Source of the DNA: an uncultured Armatimonadota bacterium | GTDB lineage: Bacteria > Armatimonadota > Fimbriimonadia > Fimbriimonadales > Fimbriimonadaceae | Direction of reading: 5' to 3' | NCBI GenBank assembly: GCA_903927345.1 | Contig: CAIYMO010000053.1 | Span: 186,001 to 250,000 of the forward strand | DNA length: 64,000 nucleotides | Shown: positions 44,061 through 51,935 of the stretch, piece after piece | Numbering within the stretch: the first letter of the stretch is position 1 | Layout of the letters: each line of letters starts with the position of its first letter | Notes under the pieces: model-generated | Seen by the model: the letters and a program-made list of their open reading frames with translations, nothing else | The model's database searches: none | Told to the model about the DNA's origin: nothing | Translations under genes and position numbers: made by a program

Positions 44061-45491
44061 TTGAAAAAATCAGTAGTCATTGTCGGTGCCGGCTTGGGCG
44101 GATTAAGCGCGGCGATTCATTGTCGGCTCAATGGACACGACGTTGTCCTGCTCGAGCAAGGCCGCGTCGGCGGCAAGGCAGGGCGAATAGCGGAAGGCGG
44201 ATACACGCTTGATCCGGGACCGTCAATTATCATCCTCACCGAAATCTACAAGAAGGTCTTTCGAGACGCCGGACGGAACCCCGACGATTATCTACAATTC
44301 GAGCGCCTCAATCCCATTACGCGAGTGATGTTCCGCGGAGAGTCAATCGATATTCCCGACGGCTATGAGGCGGCCCAGAGGCTGATCGACCAAGTCGCAC
44401 CCGAAGATTCCAAGGAATTCGCAATCATGTGGGCGAAGCTATCGAAGATTGCTCCGCTGGTCGAAAAAACAGTGTTCGCACACCCCTACGACAAGCCGTG
44501 GCAACTGGCCGATCCTTCTCTGATCAAGTTTGCATTGCCCTTCGATGTCCGAAAGACTTACAAAGAGTTGGTCGACGGAATGTTCAAGAGCTCTCTGTTG
44601 CGGGCGTTCTTCTACGGCTTTCCTTCTTACGGCGGGCAGAGCTATCGTAGCAAAGCGCCGGGAGCGTTGCTGATTCCCTACTTCATGCTCCAAGACGGAG
44701 TTTGGTATCCAAAGGGTGGGGTAGCCGCAATTCCGGAAGCGTTTGCTCGGCTAGCGACCGAACTTGGCGTTGAGATTCGCACCGGCACGCAAGTCGTGGG
44801 GTTTGAATCGGCAGACGGGCGAGTCCGATCGGCAGTGCTGGCATCAGGCGAAAAAGTTTCCGGCGAGGCGTTTGTTTGTAATCGGGACCGGGTTCAAACC
44901 CAGACTTGGCTAGGCCGAACCCTGCCATCGAAGCCCAGCTACTCCTACTTCACTGTTCACATGGGGGTCCGAAGGGAGTTTCCAGAGTTGAAGCACCACA
45001 CGCTGTTTGTCCCGGATGAGTTTGAATCGGGATTTGAGCAGCTCTACGAGGAGCGAGTGTTCCCGTCGTCGCCGATTGTCTATCTAAACAACTCTTCAGA
45101 TACGGATTCGGCGGTTGCGCCGCCGGGATGCTCAAACCTATTTGCCGTTGTGACTTCCCCGGCGAATGAGGATCATTTGGATTGGCCAGCGTTGACGGAT
45201 TCCTGCGTACAACGCACTCTTCAAGTCATGTCTAAGGCGGGAGTTTCGATAGAGCCCTCAGAGATTGAGATGCAGCGGGTTCAGACGCCGGTCTACTTCG
45301 AGCAAGAGCACGGCAACTTCAGAGGCTCGCTTTACGGCGCAGACGAGAAGCACCGTCTGTTCGGGATGTTCCCCTGGTCGAACCGCGATCCGGAGTTTCG
45401 AAACCTGCTCTACGTAGGTGGCTCGGTTCAGCCGGGAGCAGGATTGCCGATGGTAACCCTGAGCGGAAAGTTTGCGGCTCAGATGGTTTAG
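44061..45491 (+). CDS. CrtI-type phytoene desaturase-like FAD oxidoreductase
   Basis: 476 residues. The N-terminal dinucleotide-binding motif is KSVVIVGAGLGGLSAAIHCR, then GGKAGRIAEGGYTLDPGPSI. The C-terminal FAD signature is LLYVGGSVQPGAGLPMVTLS, and both are characteristic of CrtI/CrtN/CrtO desaturases, isomerases and oxygenases of carotenoid pathways. The longest frame starts at a TTG at 44052; the TTG at 44061 (MKKSVV) lies ten bases after GAGG and fits the family better. It is isolated from phytoene synthase or other carotenoid genes, so the exact reaction is open. Confidence 0.85.
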   Translation: MKKSVVIVGAGLGGLSAAIHCRLNGHDVVLLEQGRVGGKAGRIAEGGYTLDPGPSIIILTEIYKKVFRDAGRNPDDYLQFERLNPITRVMFRGESIDIPDGYEAAQRLIDQVAPEDSKEFAIMWAKLSKIAPLVEKTVFAHPYDKPWQLADPSLIKFALPFDVRKTYKELVDGMFKSSLLRAFFYGFPSYGGQSYRSKAPGALLIPYFMLQDGVWYPKGGVAAIPEAFARLATELGVEIRTGTQVVGFESADGRVRSAVLASGEKVSGEAFVCNRDRVQTQTWLGRTLPSKPSYSYFTVHMGVRREFPELKHHTLFVPDEFESGFEQLYEERVFPSSPIVYLNNSSDTDSAVAPPGCSNLFAVVTSPANEDHLDWPALTDSCVQRTLQVMSKAGVSIEPSEIEMQRVQTPVYFEQEHGNFRGSLYGADEKHRLFGMFPWSNRDPEFRNLLYVGGSVQPGAGLPMVTLSGKFAAQMV

Positions 45492-45560
45492 TGGTTTGCC
45501 CTAATGCACCTGATTCTCCGTTTCCAATTGTCCGATAACTTTATCATGGAGGGGCGAAAC

Positions 45561-46049
45561 ATGCGTCGTGGCAGGTATTCCCGTGCGTTCACGCTTGTCG
45601 AACTCCTGATTGTAATCATCATCATCGCTGTATTGGCAGCGATTGCAATTCCCCGCTTTAGCGATTCGGCTCTAAAGACCAAAGAAGCGACACTGCGGGC
45701 CAATCTCAAGCTCATCCGCGAAGCCGGAGATCGAGCGGAGGCGGATACTGGGGTTGTCGTTCCGGTCTCAGCGCTAATGAACGCGACGGCACCGGCTTCG
45801 GGATGGCGTCGGCAAGCGATGAACACGAGCTGGTCGACAGCTAGCGTAATCGCTTCAACTTGGAAAGGACCGTATCTACACGCAATTCCGTTTAACGATT
45901 TCTCACGAAACAATACTTACTCCTCGGGCCTAACGAACAGTCCAACGACGGCCTGGACGAAGTTTTCCATTCAGAGTTTTAATCCAAGCTGCTACTACTA
46001 CCCTTCGACCAAGGTTGGGTCGGATGGTCGACCCTATCGAGAGTGGTAA
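45561..46049 (+). CDS. Type IV pilin-like / pseudopilin protein
   Basis: 162 residues. The prepilin signal MRRGRYSRAFTLVELL with the cleavage context A-FTLVE is followed by the hydrophobic alpha-1 helix (IVIIIIAVLAAIAIPRF), the class III/type IVa signature. The globular part is Thr/Ser/Tyr-rich (for example SCYYYPSTK). The frame opens at 45504, but the ATG at 45561 follows GGAGGGG at six bases. No pilus assembly genes are adjacent; PilT is at the far end of the window and could serve it. Confidence 0.85.
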   Translation: MRRGRYSRAFTLVELLIVIIIIAVLAAIAIPRFSDSALKTKEATLRANLKLIREAGDRAEADTGVVVPVSALMNATAPASGWRRQAMNTSWSTASVIASTWKGPYLHAIPFNDFSRNNTYSSGLTNSPTTAWTKFSIQSFNPSCYYYPSTKVGSDGRPYREW

Positions 46050-46058
46050 TCAAAACCG

Positions 46059-46574
46059 CTAGAAATCGCCCTTCGGCTTAGGGGTCTGCTTCCCTTCACT
46101 TTCTGTGTGGAACACAGGGCTGTCGATGCGCCACGAGTAGATTGTCTGCGTTGCTTCGCCGGGGTTGAGGATGACGGCCTGAACGACTGCTTCAGCCTTT
46201 TCGAACTTCGCTCCGTAGGTCACCCGGTGGGTGGTCCCTTCGGTTCCTGACTTGAGATAGAACCCTTGCACGTCGCCGAGCGATTCAAATTTGCCGAGCT
46301 TCTCCCGGATTGCGTCAAGCGCCACTTGCGTCTGCTTGACTCGAATCTCGTTCTTGATCGGCATGAAATACTTCTGCGAGTCCTTGAACACATAGCCGTC
46401 GTTACTGAGCGCAAGCATCGCCTTCTCAAGGAACGCGCCATCCTCCTTCGCTGCGGCAGAGCCAGATCGGTAGCCCAAGAAGCCCAGCAGTCCCCCGCCG
46501 ATGCAACACAGCGCGAGACAAGAGAACACGACGATCAGAATCGTCCGATTTGCCGAATTACTACCGGGTTGCAT
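46059..46574 (-). CDS. Hypothetical single-pass membrane protein
   Basis: 171 residues from the ATG at 46574; the frame opens 39 bases earlier. A Cys-containing hydrophobic helix (ILIVVFSCLALCCIGGGLLG, ~11-30) is followed by a soluble domain of about 130 residues with mixed alpha/beta character and a Lys/Pro-rich end. No family recognised. It is convergent with the pseudopilin gene, nine bases apart. Confidence 0.62.
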   Translation of the reverse strand: MQPGSNSANRTILIVVFSCLALCCIGGGLLGFLGYRSGSAAAKEDGAFLEKAMLALSNDGYVFKDSQKYFMPIKNEIRVKQTQVALDAIREKLGKFESLGDVQGFYLKSGTEGTTHRVTYGAKFEKAEAVVQAVILNPGEATQTIYSWRIDSPVFHTESEGKQTPKPKGDF

Positions 46575-46640
46575 CGAAGGACAAAGGTTACCAGTCCATG
46601 AACCAGCCACCAAGGCAGGTTCGGCGTAAAATGGGAACGT

Positions 46641-47069
46641 ATGGTCTTCCGACCTGAGCAGGGCATATTCCGAGTGGGAGGCTGGACGGCGGGGGTCGGC
46701 GGACTAGTGTTCTTCCTGGCGGGAGGTATCGGACTTACGATCCAAAGCGGTCCGGTGGGCTTCATCCCTTTGGCTGTCGGAGCTGGCTGCGTCTACCTGG
46801 GTTGGCACGTTTTGAATCGCCATGGCTACTACGACGAGATCGAACTTGATGGCGACTGGGTGTTGTTGCGCAAGGACGGTCTCGAGAAACGAGTTTCGGT
46901 TGGCAAGCTTGAAAAGCTCGGAGAAGAGATTGATGGTGAAGGGTGGAAGTTTATGGAACTGCGATTTCACGGCGAGTACTTGATTCGGTTTGAGCCCTCG
47001 CATGACGCGAGAGTGTTCATGAGTGCCTTAGCTGAAGCAACTGGTGTCAGCATCAAGAAGGTGATGTGA
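46641..47069 (+). CDS. Two-helix membrane protein with PH-like domain, paralogue A
   Basis: 142 residues. Begins MVFRPEQG and has two hydrophobic helices (~14-32 and ~38-56). A hydrophilic C-terminal region of about 80 residues is built like a bacterial PH-type beta domain (YDEIELDGDWVLLRKDGLEK, EGWKFMELRFHGEYLIRF, ARVFMSALAEATGV). The same plan, including the FRP start, two helices, PH-like strands and the final 'xxFxxALxxxSGxxIK' helix, recurs in the next gene and more weakly in the third. The stop overlaps the next start as GTGA. Confidence 0.68.
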   Translation: MVFRPEQGIFRVGGWTAGVGGLVFFLAGGIGLTIQSGPVGFIPLAVGAGCVYLGWHVLNRHGYYDEIELDGDWVLLRKDGLEKRVSVGKLEKLGEEIDGEGWKFMELRFHGEYLIRFEPSHDARVFMSALAEATGVSIKKVM

Positions 47070-47497
47070 TCGTATTCCGTCCCGCGCAACAAGGAGTACG
47101 AACAAAAGCCTGGATTGGCGTGATTGCTGGAGTTGGCTTTGCAATCGCAGGACTTGTAGGGATGGCTCAAGGACAGTGGATGACGTTCACTCACTTTCTT
47201 GTCGGTGTCGGACTGATCTTTTATGGGCGATGGCATCTCTCTAAAGTCGGCTTCTACTCTGAGCTCGAAATTTGTGATGACCAGTTGGTTTTGAGATCGG
47301 GTTCCGTTGAGCGGGTCGTCGGGTTGAACCGAATCCAAGCGATTGAGGAGTCAGCCTACGAGGATGACCTCATGTTGATCAATTTAAGGATCGACGGGGA
47401 GCCTCTCATCAAGTTTTACGATTCCCCTTCGGCTCAGGCGTTTATAAGCGCCCTATCAAAGTCCTCGGGCATATTGATCAAGAGGAGTGGCGCGTGA
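47066..47497 (+). CDS. Two-helix membrane protein with PH-like domain, paralogue B
   Basis: 143 residues from a GTG that overlaps the previous stop. MIVFRPAQQG, two helices (WIGVIAGVGFAIAGLVGM and THFLVGVGLIFYG), then YSELEICDDQLVLRSGSVER and a C-terminal helix AQAFISALSKSSGILIKR, clearly homologous to paralogue A. It is coupled to the third gene by a second GTGA overlap. Bacterial PH-domain membrane proteins of this size are mostly uncharacterised. Confidence 0.68.
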   Translation: MIVFRPAQQGVRTKAWIGVIAGVGFAIAGLVGMAQGQWMTFTHFLVGVGLIFYGRWHLSKVGFYSELEICDDQLVLRSGSVERVVGLNRIQAIEESAYEDDLMLINLRIDGEPLIKFYDSPSAQAFISALSKSSGILIKRSGA

Positions 47498-47934
47498 CGT
47501 TTCGCCCTCAGAACGAGCATCAGACGCTCGCAGGGTGCGTCCTCCTTTGCTTCGGATTGGCGATGATTCTTGGCGCGCTTCTGATCACGGGACCAGAAAC
47601 GACCATTCTGGGTAGAGCGCTGGCTCTCGGCTTCGGAGTTGTGATCGGTGTCGCAGCGCTCCAAGGGTTTCGGTCCTATTGGATTGCCGATCAGCTAACC
47701 ACAACTCCAGATCACCTTGTCGTTTGGTCAAAGAACCAACAATTCAAGATTGGCTGGAACGAAATTGAATCACTCATCGAAGACTCTGGTCCGGAGAGTG
47801 TCTGCTACTTTCTCAAGGTCTATGACCGGCGCCTCGTGCTGCTGGGTGAAGGCGAAGAAGCACGCTGGTTCCTCTACGAATGCGCCCGCCTCTCCAGGGT
47901 GACGGTGACCAGGAAAGGCAAGCCGAAGGAGTGA
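47494..47934 (+). CDS. Two-helix membrane protein with PH-like domain, paralogue C
   Basis: 146 residues from a GTG. MTFRPQNEHQ, two hydrophobic helices (CVLLCFGLAMILGALLI and LALGFGVVIGVAALQGF) and a PH-like segment (LTTTPDHLVVWSKNQQFKIG, SVCYFLKVYDRRLVLLGEGE) ending in AARLS-type helix RWFLYECARLSRVTV. It is the most diverged of the three but has the same order and length. It ends the three-gene unit, which converges with a lipoprotein gene. Confidence 0.65.
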   Translation: MTFRPQNEHQTLAGCVLLCFGLAMILGALLITGPETTILGRALALGFGVVIGVAALQGFRSYWIADQLTTTPDHLVVWSKNQQFKIGWNEIESLIEDSGPESVCYFLKVYDRRLVLLGEGEEARWFLYECARLSRVTVTRKGKPKE

Positions 47935-47963
47935 GGTGGCCGTCCTCGCTCGCCGAGTTTGAT

Positions 47964-49133
47964 TCAAGGCATTCGGATCTTGATCTTGTCGTCCATCGCA
48001 CCAGGCAAGGACTTCGGAGGCTTTCCGTTGATCATGATCTTCCAGACTTCTACATTTAACTGTTGACGTTCTAAGACCTTGTCCCACCCGACAACAAGTC
48101 CGCTATTATTATAAACATACGGCATCCATTCGCGCTCTTTAAGCCACTTCATCGCTTCAGACACGCTTTTGAAATGTTGCTGTCCCTCTTCGACGACACA
48201 GCGAGAGATTCCGTTGTGTTCTTCCCAGTGGTTACCAGGTCCCGGATAATAAAGACCCTTGCTGCCGTACCACCTCTCACCCGTTCGCGGAACCATGATC
48301 ACTGACCGCGTCGCACCCTCCCAGGTGTAGGACCTCTTTCGCAAAGGGCCAGCTTCAATCTTTATCGTCCCATTGGGTGTCGATGCTTCGATGATCATTC
48401 CGTCAAGCATTGCGACCTCTGTTCCCTCCGGTATCGGTTCGTTGGCTTCTTCTCCTGCCCCGGGGAAGAGATCAACTTTCTTTGCGTCAGCGTCTGGGGC
48501 TACGGTTTGGATGATTGCCTCTGCTGTGGCGACGGCTTCGGTTTGGGCTTTGGAGTCTCCGGAGGACCATTGAGCACTCACTATCAGCATTCCTTCAAAT
48601 CCGTACAGTGCGTACTCTCGATTGCTCCAATCACCTTTCTGGTTGCTGAGTTCAGCGATTTCGGGCCTCACAATGCCGTCACGATAGAAGCCGATCCAAG
48701 GTCGCGCGACAACCTGGACAGAACCGTCAGGTGCTTTACTGACGATCTCGTTCAAGTTACTGATTAAGTCGGGAAGTTGGTCTTTGGGGACGACGCCATA
48801 CTGAACGGCGACTCTCCCGCCAGAGGGCGTGATGACCATCTCGGGGAGTTTGCGATCGGACTTAGCGCCTGTCACACCTGCAAAGAACGAAATTGGAGTG
48901 GCTTTACAACCTTTCGGAACACGAACAACAACTCCAGCAGGACCCGGAAGGAACGCGGAAACATTCGATACGTGGAGAGTCTCAAGCTCGGACTCTTCTT
49001 GCCTGGTTATCGTATCAGCCGGCCAACTCGCGGTCCGCGGATCGTCCGGCGCTCCGCTCTCCCCACCATTAGAAGAGCAACCGAAGATGAAAAAAGCTAT
49101 CGAGAGTACGGCGAGCCACTTGCGAGATTTCAT
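47964..49133 (-). CDS. Large lipoprotein of unknown function
   Basis: 389 residues. MKSRKWLAVLSIAFFIFGC is a standard type II signal with lipobox IFGC; the N-region is normally charged, unlike the short signals seen elsewhere here. The mature part contains FLPGPAGVVVRVPKGCKATP, VIVSAQWSSGDSKAQTEAVA-like sequence and a C-terminal ~90-residue region with several Trp (WEEHNGISRCVVEEGQQHFK). No family recognised. It lies 76 bp downstream of nuoI on the same strand. Confidence 0.7.
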   Translation of the reverse strand: MKSRKWLAVLSIAFFIFGCSSNGGESGAPDDPRTASWPADTITRQEESELETLHVSNVSAFLPGPAGVVVRVPKGCKATPISFFAGVTGAKSDRKLPEMVITPSGGRVAVQYGVVPKDQLPDLISNLNEIVSKAPDGSVQVVARPWIGFYRDGIVRPEIAELSNQKGDWSNREYALYGFEGMLIVSAQWSSGDSKAQTEAVATAEAIIQTVAPDADAKKVDLFPGAGEEANEPIPEGTEVAMLDGMIIEASTPNGTIKIEAGPLRKRSYTWEGATRSVIMVPRTGERWYGSKGLYYPGPGNHWEEHNGISRCVVEEGQQHFKSVSEAMKWLKEREWMPYVYNNSGLVVGWDKVLERQQLNVEVWKIMINGKPPKSLPGAMDDKIKIRMP

Positions 49134-49209
49134 CGTGCCACCTGTAATCTAGGCTGATCCTTCTTTTCTGAAAGCTCTCCTGTCGAGCCCAAACCCTGAG
49201 TTGGAAGTC

Positions 49210-49668
49210 TTACTTCGAGCGCTCGGAGAGCGCCGGCTCGAGAAGCATTTCCTTCGTGAAAATGAACTCTTCGCGGTCGTAGTTTGCCAGCTCAAAGTCC
49301 TTCCGCAAGACGATTGCACCGGTGGGGCAGGCGTCTTGGCAGTACCCGCAGAAGATGCAGCGGAGCATGTTGATTTCGTAGCGGACGGCGTGGCGCTCGC
49401 CGGGGGAGAGGCGGTTCTCTTCGGTGTTCTCGCCGGCATCGACGTAGATGCATCGGGCGGGGCAAGCTCCGGCGCAAAGGGAGCAACCGATACACTTTTC
49501 GAGACCGTCGTCGTGGCGGGTGAGGACGTGGCGCCAGCGAGTTCTTGGGAACTGTTCGCGCTTGTCTTCGGGGTACATGACCGTTGGTCGGCTGTGTCCA
49601 AGTCGCTTGGATGTGATGCCGAGTCCGGCGATCATCGGTTTGACGATTTTATCGAGAATTGCCATTAC
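49210..49668 (-). CDS. nuoI: NADH-quinone oxidoreductase subunit I
   Basis: Carries Fe-S clusters N6a and N6b of complex I. 152 residues. Two 4Fe-4S motifs are visible: [18 protein letters not shown] and [18 protein letters not shown]. The frame opens at 49923, but the ATG at 49668 overlaps the nuoB stop as ATGA and gives [16 protein letters not shown], the normal N-terminus. It is separated by 35 kb from the nuoH-N operon. Confidence 0.95.
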   Translation of the reverse strand, partial: VMAILDKIVKPMIAGLGITSKRLGHSRPTVMYPEDKREQFPRTRWRHVLTRHDDGLEKCIGCSLCAGACPARCIYVDAGENTEENRLSPGERHAVRYEINMLRCIFCGYCQDACPTGAIVLRKDFELANYDREEFIFTKEMLLEPALSERSK

Positions 49669-50255
49669 GCAGTCACCGTGTCTTCGATTGCTTGGATGTC
49701 TCGCGAGTTGACTTCGACGAGCCGGAGGTCGGAAAGTGTGGTGGCTCGACCACGCTTGATCTTCTCTTGAAGCTTCATGATTCCGTAGATCAGGGCGTCG
49801 GGTGATGGAGGGCAACCAGGAACATAAACGTCGACGGGGACGATCTGGTCGGCACCTTGAACGATGGCGTAGTTGTTGTAGACGCCGCCCGAAGAAGCAC
49901 AGGCACCCATGCTGATGACCCACTTGGGCTCAGGCATTTGGTCGTAAATTTGGCGAAGGACCGGAGCCATCTTCTTGCTGACTCGTCCGGCGATGATCAT
50001 AACGTCGCCTTGCCGCGGAGTAGCTCGGAAGGCTTCGGAACCGAAGCGAGCGATGTCGAACTTAGGACCGGCAGCACCCATCATTTCGATAGCGCAGCAA
50101 GCGAGGCCGAAGGTGACTGGCCAAAGAGAGTGGGCTCGCGCTTGGGAAATCAGGCTTTCGAGCGACGTGACAACGACGCTACCCGCTCGTTGTGCATCTC
50201 CGATGACCGGAGTTGAGCTGTCGTGGAGGACTACTGATTCAACGCGCTTTGGCAT
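49665..50255 (-). CDS. nuoB: NADH-quinone oxidoreductase subunit B
   Basis: Holds cluster N2, the last Fe-S centre before quinone. 196 residues. The ligand cysteines are in [11 protein letters not shown] (tandem CC), [15 protein letters not shown] and [18 protein letters not shown]. It has extra residues at both ends relative to short NuoB. It is paired only with nuoI here; nuoA, C, D, E, F and G are not in the window. Confidence 0.95.
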   Translation of the reverse strand: MPKRVESVVLHDSSTPVIGDAQRAGSVVVTSLESLISQARAHSLWPVTFGLACCAIEMMGAAGPKFDIARFGSEAFRATPRQGDVMIIAGRVSKKMAPVLRQIYDQMPEPKWVISMGACASSGGVYNNYAIVQGADQIVPVDVYVPGCPPSPDALIYGIMKLQEKIKRGRATTLSDLRLVEVNSRDIQAIEDTVTA

Positions 50256-50350
50256 GAGCTTCTTCTGATTCTACCGAACTTCTGGTGTACTTCTACCGCA
50301 CTTGGGGCAGGTTCGTCGCTAGGTTCGTCAAGTATCCTTATTGTTGCCCG

Positions 50351-50809
50351 ATGCAACGTATTGACCTTCTGAAAGATCTCTCGATTATTGTTGCCGGTGT
50401 GATTGCGTTCATCACCCTTTGGCAGGGACTTTTTCAGTACGCGCGGCAGAACCACGCAGCCCGGGCGAATCAATTTATTCAGATGCGACGACGCTTCCTG
50501 GAGGACGCTATTTTCCGCCGGCTTCTGACGATGATCTTCGAGGGCGATCCTTCGATTGCAAACGAGCCGATCCAGGATCGGCGGAACTTCATCGCGTTCT
50601 TCGAGGAGGTTGCCTTGCTGGTGAATTCGGGCCTCATCAAGCCAGAAGTTGCCCACTACATGTTCGGCTTTTACGCGATCCAGATCGACGAGAACGAACC
50701 GGTTTGGGACGGCCTGAACAAGGGTGGCGAGTTCTGGCGAGTGTTCCGGGACTTCGTGGCAGAGATGCGCAAAATCCCGGCTCCGGACGGCAAGCCGGTT
50801 CGGATTTAG
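50351..50809 (+). CDS. Hypothetical protein with N-terminal membrane helix
   Basis: 152 residues from the ATG at 50351; the frame opens at 50285 with a poor leader. One hydrophobic helix (LSIIVAGVIAFITLWQGLF, ~8-26) precedes a helical cytosolic domain (FIQMRRRFLEDAIFRRLLTM, FIAFFEEVALLVNSGLI), the layout of a group of small DUF4760-like proteins. Assignment to that group is by impression only. It is divergent from nuoB. Confidence 0.65.
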   Translation: MQRIDLLKDLSIIVAGVIAFITLWQGLFQYARQNHAARANQFIQMRRRFLEDAIFRRLLTMIFEGDPSIANEPIQDRRNFIAFFEEVALLVNSGLIKPEVAHYMFGFYAIQIDENEPVWDGLNKGGEFWRVFRDFVAEMRKIPAPDGKPVRI

Positions 50810-50811
50810 GG

Positions 50812-51261
50812 CTAGTAAGTCGAGAAGGCGATTCCGCTAGAGTCGTTGCCAGTTGCACTGCTTCTGATGCGGAGTTCCCCGCTGGAGAGCCGTGTCGTGT
50901 TGAAATTATTTCCGCTCACCGGGTCCTTGATGTAGACGTTTCTCAGCTCTTGGCCCTGCACTAGGATTGCTCCTTGATAAACTCGTGAACCCCAGACAGT
51001 TCGAGCTTCTCCATTTTCCCAAATATAGGTAGGGGGTTGGGGATCAGTCAGGTCCTCGATATCGTTTGGGTATCCAGCATAAAGTTGGAAGTAGCGTTGC
51101 TGAGCGACACGCAAGTCCCGTAGAGTTTGTCTCAAAGCCGCTTCTTTAGCGAATCGGGTTGCCCGCGACATTTTCGGAATTGCAATAGCGGCGAGGACGG
51201 AGACAATGATGATGACGATCAATAGCTCGACGAGCGTAAACCCGAAGCTGATCTTTCGCAT
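50812..51261 (-). CDS. Type II secretion/type IV pseudopilin
   Basis: 149 residues. Prepilin motif MRKISFGFTLVELLIVIII, cleaved between G and F, then VSVLAAIAIPKMSRATRFAK. ALRQTLRDLRVAQQRYFQLY with GYPNDIEDL is the usual helix and loop of GspG/PilE-like proteins. The frame opens at 51288; the start at 51261 follows AGGTGAGGA. No partner genes nearby. A second, different pseudopilin lies at 45561. Confidence 0.86.
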   Translation of the reverse strand: MRKISFGFTLVELLIVIIIVSVLAAIAIPKMSRATRFAKEAALRQTLRDLRVAQQRYFQLYAGYPNDIEDLTDPQPPTYIWENGEARTVWGSRVYQGAILVQGQELRNVYIKDPVSGNNFNTTRLSSGELRIRSSATGNDSSGIAFSTY

Positions 51262-51424
51262 CGTCCTCACCTGGGGTTTCTTCCACATTTGGGTTGGCTT
51301 TGAGTGTTAAGATAACCGATATCCGGAAGGTCTGGTATTTATCGTGAAATCGATTGCCGGGGAACAATAATTCTGCTCGAAAATTCTTTGAACACTTTGC
51401 GCCGTTGCGTGCACCAACCTCTGT

Positions 51425-51931
51425 ATGATGCTTCTTGTGAACGAGGCGGTTGCCCCGAAAGTGAAGCTGGACATAGGTCAGTTGGCGGTCAGCCATTACG
51501 ACCAAGTGTTTCGGTTTTGCTCGGTGCGTGTGGGATACCACCACGCCGGGGATGCAGCCCAGGAAACCTTTATCACTGCTCAGCGGATTCTGCCCAAGTT
51601 TCGGGGTGAGAGCAAGCCGTTGACCTGGCTGATGGGAATTGCGCTGAACGAGTGCCGACGAATCAACCGCTCCAGACGTGATGGCGAGCCGATGGTCGAG
51701 TTTGGCGCTCCGACTCCCGAAGGGCAAATTGTGGACCGCGAAGCGTTGCGGATCGCCCTGGCTCGACTCTCGCCTGAACACCGCGAGGTTGTGCTTCTTC
51801 ACGAAGTGGACGGCTTTACCTACGACGAAATAGCCGAGATCGCCGGGATTCCGGTCGGCACAGTAAAGAGCCGACTTTATCACGCATTTTTGAACTTACG
51901 ACAGACCTTGGCGCCTTCGGAGGTGGCCTAA
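51425..51931 (+). CDS. ECF-type RNA polymerase sigma factor
   Basis: 168 residues. The sigma-2 region includes YDQVFRFCSVRVGYHHAGDA with AQETFITAQRILPKF, and the sigma-4 region includes LSPEHREVVLLHEVDGFTYD with EIAEIAGIPVGTVKSRLYHA. It is immediately followed (four bases) by a membrane protein whose N-terminus looks like an anti-sigma factor, so the two should form a regulatory pair controlling an envelope response. Start uncertain between two adjacent ATGs. Confidence 0.93.
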   Translation: MMLLVNEAVAPKVKLDIGQLAVSHYDQVFRFCSVRVGYHHAGDAAQETFITAQRILPKFRGESKPLTWLMGIALNECRRINRSRRDGEPMVEFGAPTPEGQIVDREALRIALARLSPEHREVVLLHEVDGFTYDEIAEIAGIPVGTVKSRLYHAFLNLRQTLAPSEVA

Positions 51932-51935
51932 ATTC

